Source of the DNA: Streptomyces gossypii
Lineage (GTDB): Bacteria; Actinomycetota; Actinomycetes; Streptomycetales; Streptomycetaceae
Length of the DNA: 64,000 nt
Assembly (NCBI RefSeq): GCF_025165795.1
Contig: NZ_JAJAGO010000006.1
Location: 124,001 to 188,000, forward strand
Direction: 5' to 3'
Under the pieces are notes generated by a model that did not search any database, was not told the origin of the DNA, and worked only from the letters and a program-made list of their open reading frames with translations. This document shows positions 26,840 to 35,713 of the stretch, piece after piece. Position 1 is the stretch's first letter; each line of letters begins with the position of its first letter. The translations under genes were made by a program, and so were the position numbers.

Positions 26840-28383
26840 CCACCTTCGACCAGCCGCCACTGCCGCCGACGGCGCCGGCTTCCGCACCGGCGCTGCTGCG
26901 CACCGAGGCCGTGACCAAGGCTTTCCCCGGGGTGAAGGCTCTGGACGGCGTCGACTTCGAACTGCGCGGCGGCGAAGTCCACGTACTGCTCGGCGAGAAC
27001 GGCGCCGGGAAGAGCACCCTCATCAAGATGCTCGCCGGGGCGCACCGCCCGGACAGCGGACGCATCCTGGTCGACGGCCGCGCCACCCGCATCCTGGACG
27101 CCCAGGACGCGGAGAAGCACGGCATCGCCACCATCCACCAGGAGTTCAACCTCGTCCCCGACCTCACCGTCGCCGAGAACATCTTCCTGGGCCGCCAGCC
27201 GCGCAAGTACGGCCTGATCGACCGCAAGCGGATGGACTCCGACGCCACCGCCCTGCTCGCCCGGGTCGGCGTGGACGTCTCCCCGAACGACAAGCTCCGC
27301 CATCTGGGCGTCGCCCGGCTCCAGATGGTCGAGATCGCCAAGGCGCTGAGCGTACGGGCGCGGGTGCTGGTCATGGACGAGCCGACGGCCGTCCTGACCA
27401 CCGGCGAGGTGGACCGTCTCTTCGAGATCGTGCACCGGCTGCGCCTGGAGGGCGTGGGCATCATCTTCATCACGCACAAACTGGAAGAGGTGGCGCGGCT
27501 CGGTGACCGTGTCACCGTGCTGCGCGACGGCCGCAGCATCGCCCAGATCCCGGCAGCCACCGACCGCGACGAGCTGGTGCAGCTGATGGTCGGGCGCAGC
27601 ATCGACCAGCAGTACCCGCGTGAGCGCGGGGCACTGCACCGCGGGACGGCGCCGCTGCTCCGGGTCAGCGGGCTGAGCCGCGCGGGGCACTTCGACGGAG
27701 TCGGCTTCGAGGTACGGGCGGGCGAGGTCGTCGGCCTGGCGGGGCTGGTGGGTGCGGGGCGCACCGAGGTGGCGCGCGCGCTCTTCGGCGCCGACCCGTA
27801 CGACAGCGGCACCGTCGAGGTGCAGGGGCGCCGGGTGCAGGGGAACGACGTGCCCTCGGCGATGGCCGCGGGCATCGGCCTGGTGCCGGAGGACCGCAAG
27901 GGGCAGGGGCTGCTGCTGGACGCCTCGGTGTCGGAGAACCTGGGCCTGGTCACGCTGCGCGCCGCCACACGCGGCGGTTTCGTCGACCTGGCCGGTCAGC
28001 GGCGCGCGGCCTCCTCGATCGCGGCCCAGCTCGGCATCCGGGCCGCCGGCCTCGACAGCCGCACCCGCACCCTCTCCGGTGGCAACCAGCAGAAGGTCGC
28101 GATCGGGAAGTGGCTGCTGGCGCAGAGCAAGGTGCTGATCCTCGACGAGCCGACCCGCGGCGTCGACGTCGGCGCCAAGCTCGAGATCTACCGGCTCGTC
28201 AACGAACTCACCGCGTCGGGACACGCCGTCCTGATGATCTCCAGTGATCTCCCCGAGGTGCTGGGCATGAGCGACCGGATCCTGGTCATGTGCCAGGGCC
28301 GGATCACCGGCGAAATCCCCGCCGAACAGGCCACCCAGGACGCCGTGATGGCCCTGGCGGTCCAGGGGGCGTCTTCAAATTAG
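26836..28383 (+). CDS. rbsA: Ribose ABC transporter, duplicated ATPase subunit
   Basis: 515 aa with two nucleotide-binding domains. The first has Walker A LLGENGAGKSTLIKML and Walker B RVLVMDEPTAVLT. The second has the degenerate Walker A GLVGAGRTEVAR, signature LSGGNQQKVAIGKWL and Walker B ILDEPTRGVDVG. This is the normal pattern for carbohydrate-uptake class 2 ATPases. The TTG start at 26836 overlaps the rbsR stop and has GGAG 6 bases upstream. Its own stop codon lies inside a two-tier hairpin (28371-28415). Confidence 0.92.
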   Translation: MTTFDQPPLPPTAPASAPALLRTEAVTKAFPGVKALDGVDFELRGGEVHVLLGENGAGKSTLIKMLAGAHRPDSGRILVDGRATRILDAQDAEKHGIATIHQEFNLVPDLTVAENIFLGRQPRKYGLIDRKRMDSDATALLARVGVDVSPNDKLRHLGVARLQMVEIAKALSVRARVLVMDEPTAVLTTGEVDRLFEIVHRLRLEGVGIIFITHKLEEVARLGDRVTVLRDGRSIAQIPAATDRDELVQLMVGRSIDQQYPRERGALHRGTAPLLRVSGLSRAGHFDGVGFEVRAGEVVGLAGLVGAGRTEVARALFGADPYDSGTVEVQGRRVQGNDVPSAMAAGIGLVPEDRKGQGLLLDASVSENLGLVTLRAATRGGFVDLAGQRRAASSIAAQLGIRAAGLDSRTRTLSGGNQQKVAIGKWLLAQSKVLILDEPTRGVDVGAKLEIYRLVNELTASGHAVLMISSDLPEVLGMSDRILVMCQGRITGEIPAEQATQDAVMALAVQGASSN

Positions 28384-28415
28384 CGCCGTCCGCCCGGAGG
28401 GCGGACTTTGAAGAC
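28371..28415 (+). promoter_or_regulatory. Two-tier hairpin over the rbsA stop codon
   Basis: Outer arms GTCTTCAAA (28371-28379) and TTTGAAGAC (28407-28415) are perfectly complementary. Inside them GTCCGCCC (28388-28395) and GGGCGGAC (28399-28406) form an 8-bp stem with a GGA loop. The right arms abut; an 8-base bulge on the left holds the rbsA TAG. It lies 47 bp before rbsC. A role in attenuation or in protecting the 5' segment of the mRNA is inferred. Confidence 0.7.
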
Positions 28416-28462
28416 ACTCCAAAACCGCATCCACCAGCTGAAACAAGATATGGAGGGCCTTC

Positions 28463-29488
28463 GTGGCCACTGATCTGAAAAAGACGGGCCCTGGCCGGGG
28501 CCACGGCGGCGAGGGGGGCAGGCCGGGGCGCGGCATACCCGCCGAGGGCCTGCTGCCGCCGGTGGTCCGCCGGATGCTGTTCGAGAACGGTGCGCTCGCC
28601 GCGCTGCTGGTGCTCATCGTGGTCATGGCGATCATGTCGCCGGACTTCCTGGACACCAACAACCTGCTGAACGTCGGCGTGCAGGCCGCGGTCACCGCGA
28701 TCCTCGCCTTCGGCGTCACCTTCGTGATCGTCTCCGCCGGAATCGACCTGTCCGTCGGTTCGGTGGCCGCGCTCTCGGCCATGGTGCTGGCCTGGTCGGC
28801 GACCGAGCAGGGGATGCCGGTCTTCTTCGCGGTGCTGTTCGCACTCGCGACCGGAACGGTGTGCGGTCTGGTCAACGGGATGCTGGTGTCGTACGGCAGG
28901 CTGCCGTCGTTCATCGCGACGCTGGCGATGCTCTCCATCGCCCGCGGCCTGTGTCTGGTGATCTCCGACGGCACCCCGGCGGCGCTGCCCACCTCGCTGG
29001 AGTGGCTGGGCAAGGACTTCGGCGACTGGCTGCCGGTGCCGGTGATCGTGATGCTCGTGATGGCTGGTATCGCGGCGCTGGTACTCAACCGCACCTTCCC
29101 GGGCCGCGCGATGTACGCGATCGGCGGCAACGAGGAGGCGGCACGGCTGTCGGGCATCCGGGTGAAGCGGCAGAAGCTGTTCATCTACGGCCTGTCGGGC
29201 TGCTTCGCTGCCGTGGCGGGTATCGTGCTGGCCTCCCGGCTGGTCTCCGCCCAGCCGCAGGCGGCGGCGGGCTATGAGCTCGACGCCATCGCCGCCTGTG
29301 TCATCGGCGGTGCCAGCCTCGCGGGCGGCAAGGGCAAGGCTTCCGGCACGCTGATCGGCGCACTTATCCTCGCTGTCCTGCGAAACGGCCTCAACCTGCT
29401 GAGCGTCTCGGCCTTCTGGCAGCAGGTGGTGATTGGGGCGGTGATTGCCCTCGCCGCGCTTCTCGATACACTCCGTCGCCGTACGTGA
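28463..29488 (+). CDS. rbsC: Ribose ABC transporter permease
   Basis: 341 aa, multi-spanning membrane protein of the RbsC/AraH family. The hydrophilic Gly-rich N-terminus (1-35) is followed by about eight to ten hydrophobic helices. Family motifs are SAGIDLSVGSVAALSAMV and YAIGGNEEAARLSGI (the ATPase-coupling loop), and later CVIGGASLAGGKGKASGT. The GTG at 28463 has TGGAGG 6 bases upstream. It partners RbsA and RbsB. Confidence 0.92.
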   Translation: MATDLKKTGPGRGHGGEGGRPGRGIPAEGLLPPVVRRMLFENGALAALLVLIVVMAIMSPDFLDTNNLLNVGVQAAVTAILAFGVTFVIVSAGIDLSVGSVAALSAMVLAWSATEQGMPVFFAVLFALATGTVCGLVNGMLVSYGRLPSFIATLAMLSIARGLCLVISDGTPAALPTSLEWLGKDFGDWLPVPVIVMLVMAGIAALVLNRTFPGRAMYAIGGNEEAARLSGIRVKRQKLFIYGLSGCFAAVAGIVLASRLVSAQPQAAAGYELDAIAACVIGGASLAGGKGKASGTLIGALILAVLRNGLNLLSVSAFWQQVVIGAVIALAALLDTLRRRT

Positions 29489-29549
29489 TCTTTTCGTTTT
29501 GCCTCACGTGTAACTCTCTCAACTACCGTCGACTGCAAGGAATGCAGTA

Positions 29550-30494
29550 ATGCGTATACAGAAGAGAACCACCCTCGTGGCTGCTGTCGCCGCGCTCTCC
29601 GCCGTCGCCGCCACCGGCTGCGGCTCGGACTCCGACTCCGGAAGCGGCGACGGCGACAAGGCCAAGATCGGCATGTCGCTCTCCACCCTCAACAACCCCT
29701 TCTTCGTGGAGATGAAGAAGGGCGCCGAGGCGGAGGCCAAGGCACACGGCGTGGACCTGACGGTCACCGACGCGCAGGACGACGCGTCCGCCCAGGCCAA
29801 CCAGCTCCAGAACTTCACGAGCCAGAGCATGGACGTGATCGTCATCAACCCGGTGGACTCCAAGGCCGCCGGGCCCTCGGTCAAGGCCGCCGGCAACGCC
29901 GACATCCCGGTCATCGCCGCCGACCGTGCGGTGGAAGGCGCGGAGCCCACCGCGACCGTCTCCTCGAACAACGTGCAGGGCGGCGAGATGGCGGCCAAGG
30001 CCCTCGCCGAGAAGATCGGCAAGAAGGGCGAGGTCGTCGTCCTCCGGGGCATAGCCGGTACTTCCGCGTCCAACGAGCGCTTCGAGGGCTTCGAGAAGGG
30101 CATCAAGAAGTACAAGGACATCAAGGTCGTCGCCAAGCAGCCTGCCGAGTTCGACCGGGCCAAGGGCCTGGACGTCATGACGAACCTCATGCAGTCCAAC
30201 GCAGGCATCGACGGCGTCTTCGCCGAGAACGACGAGATGGCGCTCGGCGCCGTCAAGGCGCTCGGCAGCAAGGCGGGCGACTCCGTCCAGGTCGTCGGCT
30301 TCGACGGCACCCCGGACGGGCTCAAGGCCGTCAAGGAAGGCACCATCACCGCCAGCATCGCGCAGCAGCCGGACGAGCTGGGCAAGATGTCGGTCCGGAA
30401 CGCCGTGCGTGCGGCCGACGGCTCGGACGTCGACAAGGAGATCAAGGTCCCGGTGAAGCTGGTCAACAAGGAGAACGTGGCCGACTTCTCCTGA
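29550..30494 (+). CDS. rbsB: Ribose-binding lipoprotein
   Basis: 314 aa, type-1 periplasmic binding protein anchored outside the membrane by a lipobox ending at C24 (AVAATGC). The sugar-binding domain begins KIGMSLSTLNNPFFVEMKKG and contains VIVINPVDSKAAGPSVKAA and VVGFDGTPDGLKAVKEG, all typical of RbsB-like proteins. It is 61 bp after rbsC and followed by a strong stem-loop, which fits higher expression of the binding protein than of rbsK. Confidence 0.92.
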   Translation: MRIQKRTTLVAAVAALSAVAATGCGSDSDSGSGDGDKAKIGMSLSTLNNPFFVEMKKGAEAEAKAHGVDLTVTDAQDDASAQANQLQNFTSQSMDVIVINPVDSKAAGPSVKAAGNADIPVIAADRAVEGAEPTATVSSNNVQGGEMAAKALAEKIGKKGEVVVLRGIAGTSASNERFEGFEKGIKKYKDIKVVAKQPAEFDRAKGLDVMTNLMQSNAGIDGVFAENDEMALGAVKALGSKAGDSVQVVGFDGTPDGLKAVKEGTITASIAQQPDELGKMSVRNAVRAADGSDVDKEIKVPVKLVNKENVADFS

Positions 30495-30518
30495 CTCCCG
30501 ACTCCTGACGGCTGAGGA

Positions 30519-30580
30519 GACGGATGCGTGTGCGGCTGCCCATGCCGCAGGCCGCGATCTCCACCGCGGCCGCATCCGTC
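30519..30580 (+). terminator. Stem-loop after rbsB
   Basis: GACGGATGCG (30519-30528) pairs perfectly with CGCATCCGTC (30571-30580); the 42-base interior contains a further GCGGC/GCCGC stem. It lies in the 346-bp gap between rbsB and rbsK (30495-30840), which otherwise holds only the palindrome at 30773-30786. Likely a partial terminator between rbsB and rbsK. Confidence 0.6.
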
Positions 30581-30772
30581 AGCATGCGCAGGCATGCGCC
30601 GCAGCCGTGACGGGCCGGCGCATCGGCCGGTGAAGGCCCGCTCCGGGTTCGACCAGCCCGGCGGACCGCCACCACTCCGGCCATCGCTGACGGTTCTGTT
30701 GCTTCACAGCTCCACCGCTACACGCTTCACCGTTCCACTGCTCACGACCGGCCTGTCTCACAGCATCCCCCT

Positions 30773-30786
30773 CTGACCGGCCGGTC
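30773..30786. promoter_or_regulatory. Palindrome upstream of rbsK
   Basis: TGACCGGCCGGTCA is a perfect 14-bp palindrome 54 bp before the ribokinase start, a suitable place for an operator of a separate rbsK promoter. No binding protein is identified. Confidence 0.4.
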
Positions 30787-30840
30787 ACCGCACACCAGGC
30801 CGTTCCCGAACGGTCTCGTCCCGGCGAAAGGCGCAACCGG

Positions 30841-31740
30841 ATGTCCGGACACAGCCTCCTGGTCATCGGCTCGGCGAACGCCGATCTGGTGACCGCTGTC
30901 GACCGGCACCCCGCCGCGGGCGAGACCGTCCTGGGTTCGGACCTGGACACCCACCCCGGCGGCAAAGGCGCCAACCAGGCAGTCGCCGCCGCACGCCTCG
31001 GCGCCCGTACGGCGCTGCTGGCCCGGGTGGGCGACGACGCGCACGGCAGGCTGCTGCTGGAGAGCCAGCGGGCTGCGGGCGTGGACACCTCGGGGGTCCG
31101 GGTCGGCGGGGCCCCCACCGGGGTCGCGCTCATCGCGGTGGGCCCCTCGGGCGACAACACGATCGTCGTCTCCCCCGGGGCGAACCACCGGCTCTCGCCG
31201 CAGGACGTGGCCTCCGCGGGCGAGTTGCTCGCGGCGGCCGAGGTGGTCTCGCTCCAGCTGGAGATCCCGCCCGAAACGGTGGCGGCGTCGGTACGGGCCG
31301 CGGCGGCGGCCCGTACCCGCGTCGTCCTCAACCCCTCACCCCCCGCCCCGCTTCCGCCCGACGTCCTGGCCGCGTGCGACCCGCTGGTACTCAACGAGCA
31401 CGAGGCGGAGTACCTGCTCGGCGCGACGGCGGACGGCAGATCACCCGCCGAGTGGGCCGAGGCCCTGCTGGCACTCGGCCCCCGCAGCGTGGTGGTGACC
31501 CTGGGCGCCTCCGGGGCACTGGTGGCCACACCGGGCACCAGCCATCACGTACCGGCTCCGCCGGTGGAGGCCGTGGACACCACGGGCGCGGGCGACGCCT
31601 TCACGGGCGCCCTGGCCTGGCGCCTCAGCCTCGGCGACAGCCTGGAGCAGGCGGCCCGCTTCGCCGTCCGCGTCGCCGCAACCTCGGTCACCCGCCGAGG
31701 CGCCCAGACCTCCTACCCCACAGCCGCTGACCTGACCTGA
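30841..31740 (+). CDS. rbsK: Ribokinase
   Basis: 299 aa PfkB-family kinase phosphorylating imported ribose. N-terminal SANADLVTAVDRHPAAGET and HPGGKGANQAVAAARLG form the sugar site. The C-terminal DTTGAGDAFTGALAW carries the anion hole and catalytic aspartate. It completes the rbs operon; no rbsD pyranase is present. The gene ends within a CCTGA repeat, so its last residues depend on repeat number. Confidence 0.92.
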   Translation: MSGHSLLVIGSANADLVTAVDRHPAAGETVLGSDLDTHPGGKGANQAVAAARLGARTALLARVGDDAHGRLLLESQRAAGVDTSGVRVGGAPTGVALIAVGPSGDNTIVVSPGANHRLSPQDVASAGELLAAAEVVSLQLEIPPETVAASVRAAAAARTRVVLNPSPPAPLPPDVLAACDPLVLNEHEAEYLLGATADGRSPAEWAEALLALGPRSVVVTLGASGALVATPGTSHHVPAPPVEAVDTTGAGDAFTGALAWRLSLGDSLEQAARFAVRVAATSVTRRGAQTSYPTAADLT

Positions 31741-31750
31741 CCTGACCTGA
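31731..31750. repeat. CCTGA pentanucleotide repeat at the rbsK stop
   Basis: Four perfect CCTGA units with partial units on both sides (GCTGA before, CCT after). The rbsK stop codon TGA is itself part of the repeat, and the convergent PucR-type gene ends two bases later, at 31752. Confidence 0.85.
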
Positions 31751-31751
31751 C

Positions 31752-32792
31752 CTAGGCTCTCTCGTTGAGCAGCCGCCAGATGGTGAGGGCGAGTCTGGCT
31801 CGCTCCAGCCCGGTGGGCTGGGTGAGTTCGATGCCCAGGGCCTTTCCGATGTGTTCGAGTCGGCGGGCGATGCTGCTGTGGTGCAGGTGGAGGAGGTCGG
31901 CCGCGCGTCGCAGGGAGCCGGTGGCGCAGTAGAGGTCCAGGGTCTCCACGTCTTCCGGATGGGCGGCCAGGCGGGCGATCGCCGCCACATCGAGGTTCTC
32001 CTGCGCGGCGTCCCGGGGTATGTGCGCGAGCAGCGCCAACGCGCCCAGGTCGTCGTGGTGGACGACGGGCCGGTGCGCAGTGGTGAAGCGCAGCGCGGTG
32101 CGGGCTTCGAGCCAGCATCGGTCGGGGCCGGCGGCGGCGCCGATGCCCGCGCGTACACCCGTCGGGAACCGGGCCGTGTCGACGGTGGTGGCGAGGATGA
32201 CGCCCACGTCGCCGAGCGGTGCCGCCTTCACGGGGCGGGCCGGGCAGACCAGTCCGCCGATCCGGTCCAGCGGCAGCTCCGACCGTACGGCGGCGACGCG
32301 GACCGGCTGGTCGACGGGGAAGCCCAGCAGGCGCAGTGCCCGTGCTCGGGCCGCCTCGTCGACGTCGGCGCTGACCACGAGTTCGACGAGGGCGGGGTCG
32401 GCCATGGTGGTGCGGGCCGGACCGTACCGCTCGACGGCCGCCGCGACAGCGAGGGCGAGCCGGTCCAGCAGCACTTCGTCGAGCGGGTCCGGCGCGCCGG
32501 GCCGTTCCAGCCACACCGTGCCGATCTCCTCTTCGTCGAGGGTGATCGGCGCCGTGGTGGACGCGGGTGACTGCGGGGTCGACACCTCCGTGCCGCCGGA
32601 CGAGACGCGGATCGCCCACCCCGTGCCCTGGAGCCGCACCCCGGCCACGCATTCGGCCAGGCCCGCCGAGGCCCGGGCGAGCGCCGGGAGGTCCACCCGC
32701 CGGCGCATCAGGGTGTCGTAGAACATGACGACGCGGATCGCGCCCTCGACCTGCGAGTCCAGCCCCGACAGCCGTACGGCCAGTGCTTCCAT
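31752..32792 (-). CDS. PucR-type helix-turn-helix regulator
   Basis: 346 aa. The C-terminal 60 residues form the PucR HTH: AAHPEDVETLDLYCATGSLRRAADLLHLHHSSIARRLEHIG. Upstream lies a GGDEF-like/PucR middle region with little sequence conservation. The ATG at 32792 is used because the frame beyond it is low-complexity. It is divergent from the alpha/beta hydrolase gene with a 133-bp gap, so it may control that hydrolase and the downstream ABC pair. The effector is unknown. Confidence 0.8.
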   Translation of the reverse strand: MEALAVRLSGLDSQVEGAIRVVMFYDTLMRRRVDLPALARASAGLAECVAGVRLQGTGWAIRVSSGGTEVSTPQSPASTTAPITLDEEEIGTVWLERPGAPDPLDEVLLDRLALAVAAAVERYGPARTTMADPALVELVVSADVDEAARARALRLLGFPVDQPVRVAAVRSELPLDRIGGLVCPARPVKAAPLGDVGVILATTVDTARFPTGVRAGIGAAAGPDRCWLEARTALRFTTAHRPVVHHDDLGALALLAHIPRDAAQENLDVAAIARLAAHPEDVETLDLYCATGSLRRAADLLHLHHSSIARRLEHIGKALGIELTQPTGLERARLALTIWRLLNERA

Positions 32793-32925
32793 CACCGCAG
32801 GATAACGATCTGGTGCGCGATAGCCAGTGGACCGGATCGTAAGCGCCGGTCGTTGCGCGAACCGGGCGGGAGTCCCGACGGATGGCGGATGATCTCCAGG
32901 GGTGCCGACCGCGACCATGGCGTGC

Positions 32926-33822
32926 ATGGACCCAGAGCTGGAAGCATTCATCCCCTTCTTCCCCAAGGCCGAGCTGACCGACCCGGTCACCGAGCGCGGG
33001 AACTTCGCCGCGCTGGCCGCCGCCGTGCCCGCGCCGGACACGGCGGGAATGCAGGTCGAGGACCGCACGGTGCCCGCCGATCCGGACGTGCCGGTGCGGA
33101 TCTACCGTCCGCGCCTGGCGCAGGGCGCCATCGTCTGGCTGCACGGCGGCGGAGGGGTGATGGGTGACGTGGATACCGAACACCCGTGGGCCGCCCGGCT
33201 CGCGGACAGTTCCGGTGCGGTGGTGGTCTCGGTCGGCTACCGGCTGGCGCCCGAGAACCGTTTCCCCGCCGCCCAGGACGACGCGTACGCCGTGCTGAAC
33301 TGGACGGCGGAGCACGCGGCCGAGCTCGGCATCGACTCGGAGCGGATCGCGGTCGGAGGCCACAGTGCCGGTGGCGGCATCGCGGCCGGGGTGGCGTTGC
33401 GGGCACGTGACCAGCAGGGGCCGGCGATCCGCTTCCAGCTGCTCAACCAGCCGGGGCTCGACGACCGGCAGGAGACCTGGTCGCAGCGGCACTTCACCGA
33501 CACGCCCTGGATGAACCGCGACAAGGTCACCGCGGTCTGGGGTCACTGCCTGGGCTCCGCGCCCGCCACCCCCTACACCGCCCCGGCGCGGGCCACGGAC
33601 CTGTCCGGCCTGCCGCCGGCCTACGTCGCCACCGCGGAGTTCTGTCCGAACCGGGACGAGGACATCGACTACGCGTCGCGCCTGCTGAAGGCGGGTGTGT
33701 CGGTCGAGCTGCACCAGTGGTCCGGCACGTTCCACGGATCGCAGGCGATCCTGTCCGCCGGGGTGTCGCAGCGGCAGCTCGCCGAGCTGGGCGCGGCGCT
33801 GCGCCGTGCCCTGGCCGAGTGA
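32926..33822 (+). CDS. Alpha/beta hydrolase (hormone-sensitive lipase-like esterase)
   Basis: About 298 aa. The oxyanion-hole motif is LHGGGGVMGD and the nucleophile elbow is GHSAGGG. Acid and histidine are expected in RDEDIDYA and FHGSQAIL. This is the HSL/esterase group acting on short acyl esters. Starts at 32917 (ATG) and 32902 (GTG) are also possible; 32926 gives MDPELEAFIP, usual for the family. It ends 10 bp before the first ABC gene, so it is probably in the same operon and may process the transported compound, for example a siderophore ester. That link is inference. Confidence 0.82.
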   Translation: MDPELEAFIPFFPKAELTDPVTERGNFAALAAAVPAPDTAGMQVEDRTVPADPDVPVRIYRPRLAQGAIVWLHGGGGVMGDVDTEHPWAARLADSSGAVVVSVGYRLAPENRFPAAQDDAYAVLNWTAEHAAELGIDSERIAVGGHSAGGGIAAGVALRARDQQGPAIRFQLLNQPGLDDRQETWSQRHFTDTPWMNRDKVTAVWGHCLGSAPATPYTAPARATDLSGLPPAYVATAEFCPNRDEDIDYASRLLKAGVSVELHQWSGTFHGSQAILSAGVSQRQLAELGAALRRALAE

Positions 33823-33832
33823 GGGGGTGGCG

Positions 33833-35713
33833 ATGACCACCGCCGGCCTGGCCGAGGCGCGCGGGCAGTCCATACCGCCACCGGATGCCGACTCCGTGCC
33901 GGGGCAGAGCCTGGCAGGGCTGCTGCGCCCCTACCGTGGGGGTTTCGCCGCCGTCGTCATCCTGCAGGTGATCGGCGCTGTCGCGGGCCTGGCGCCGCTG
34001 CTGGCGGTAGTCGAACTGGGCCGTACCCTGCTGGCGCCCGGCCCGGTCGATCACGGTCATGTCTGGATCGTCGTGGTCGTAGGTGCGGGCGGCTTGTTCG
34101 TCCGGCTGCTGTTCACGGCCGCGTCCTCCGGAATCGGACACATCATCGACGGTCAGGTGCAACTGGCGTTTCGACGCGCTCTGGCCGCGCGGCTGGGGAG
34201 CGTACCGATCGGCTGGTTCTCCCGGCGCCGGACCGGCGAGCTGGCAAAAGTCGTGGGAGAGGACGTCAGTGCCGTGCATCCGTTCATCGCCCACGCCCCC
34301 GGCGAGCTCGTCTCCGCCTTCGTGGTCCCTCTGGTGTCGCTGGTCTACCTGTTCACCGTCGACTGGCGGCTCACGCTGATCACGCTGATACCGGTGGTGC
34401 TGGCAGTGGCGCTGGTCCCCCTGATGATGACCCCGGCCCGGCTGCGCGAGCAGGCGGAGTTCGACCGGGCCATGGGACGGATTTCGAGTTCCGTCGTCGA
34501 GTTCGTGCAGGGCATCTCGGTGGTCAAGGCATTCGGTGGGTCCGGACGCGTCCACCGTAAGTTCCTCACGGCCACCGACGATTTCGTCGCCGTCTTCCAC
34601 CGGATGGTGCGCGGCCTGTCCGGGATCGCCGCGGGGATGCAGCTCGTGCTGTCGCCGCCGTTCGTGCTGCTGGTCGTGCTGATCGGCGGTGAGGCTCTGA
34701 TCACGGCCGGTGGCATGCCCCCGGCCGATCTGCTGCCCTTCCTGCTGCTGGGGCTGGGACTCACCGCTCCGGTGGCGGCCCTCGGCCACGGCTTCGACGA
34801 TATGCAGGCCGCGCGCCGCGCGGTCGGCCGGATCCGGGACGTGCTGGACGTGCGGTCGCTGCCGGAGCCGGCGCATCCGCTCACGCCGCAGGGCCACCGG
34901 GTGGAGCTGCGGGACGTCCGGTTCGGTTACGAGGCCGATCACGAGGTGCTGCGCGGAATCGACCTGGTACTCGAACCGGGGACGGTCACCGCGGTCGTCG
35001 GGCCGTCGGGAAGCGGAAAGTCCACGCTGGTCCAGCTGTTGCCGCGGTTCTTCGACCCGACCCGCGGTTCGGTCACCCTGGGCGGTGTCGATCTGCGCGA
35101 GCTCGGCAGCCGGGAGCTCTACCGCAGGGTCTCCTTCGTCTTCCAGGACGTGCGCCTGCTGCGTGCGTCGGTCGCGGAGAACATCGCGCTGTCGGTGCCG
35201 CACGCCACTCTCGACGACGTGATGCGCGCGGCCCGGCTGGCGCATGTTCACGAGCGCGTTCTCGAACTGCCGCGCGGCTACGAAACGGTGATCGGTGAGG
35301 ACGCCGGACTCTCGGGTGGCGAGGCGCAGCGGATCTCGATCGCACGCGCTCTGCTCGCCGACGCGCCCGTGCTGGTGCTCGACGAGGCGACCGCCTTCGC
35401 CGACCCGCACACCGAACAGGCGGTCCGCCGGGCCCTGGGGCCTGTCCGGGCGACGCCGGAAGGCGATCGGACGGTTCTGGTCATCGCCCATCGCCTGGAG
35501 ACGGTCGCCGACGCCGACACCGTCGTGATGCTGGAGAACGGGTCGGTCGTCGAGCGCGGCAGGCCCGACGAACTGCTCGCGCAGAACGGCAGGTTCGCCG
35601 CGTTCTGGCGATCCCACCGGTCGGCGGTCGCCGAGGAGGCCGACAGCGACGAGACCGGCACCCACGAGACCGGCAGCCACAGTGGCGTACGGCAAGGAGA
35701 CGAGCCCCGATGA
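33833..35713 (+). CDS. IrtA/YbtP-like ABC transporter half (permease-ATPase)
   Basis: 626 aa. A six-helix type IV membrane domain (about 30-310) is followed by an ATPase: Walker A VGPSGSGKSTLVQLL, signature LSGGEAQRISIARAL, Walker B VLVLDEATAFADPHTE and switch VIAHRL. The LDEATAFADP version of Walker B is characteristic of siderophore importers of the IrtAB/YbtPQ type, which have exporter folds but import ferric siderophores. No siderophore-interacting reductase domain is fused. Start at 33833 after GAGGGGGTGG. It overlaps the next half by ATGA. Confidence 0.85.
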   Translation: MTTAGLAEARGQSIPPPDADSVPGQSLAGLLRPYRGGFAAVVILQVIGAVAGLAPLLAVVELGRTLLAPGPVDHGHVWIVVVVGAGGLFVRLLFTAASSGIGHIIDGQVQLAFRRALAARLGSVPIGWFSRRRTGELAKVVGEDVSAVHPFIAHAPGELVSAFVVPLVSLVYLFTVDWRLTLITLIPVVLAVALVPLMMTPARLREQAEFDRAMGRISSSVVEFVQGISVVKAFGGSGRVHRKFLTATDDFVAVFHRMVRGLSGIAAGMQLVLSPPFVLLVVLIGGEALITAGGMPPADLLPFLLLGLGLTAPVAALGHGFDDMQAARRAVGRIRDVLDVRSLPEPAHPLTPQGHRVELRDVRFGYEADHEVLRGIDLVLEPGTVTAVVGPSGSGKSTLVQLLPRFFDPTRGSVTLGGVDLRELGSRELYRRVSFVFQDVRLLRASVAENIALSVPHATLDDVMRAARLAHVHERVLELPRGYETVIGEDAGLSGGEAQRISIARALLADAPVLVLDEATAFADPHTEQAVRRALGPVRATPEGDRTVLVIAHRLETVADADTVVMLENGSVVERGRPDELLAQNGRFAAFWRSHRSAVAEEADSDETGTHETGSHSGVRQGDEPR

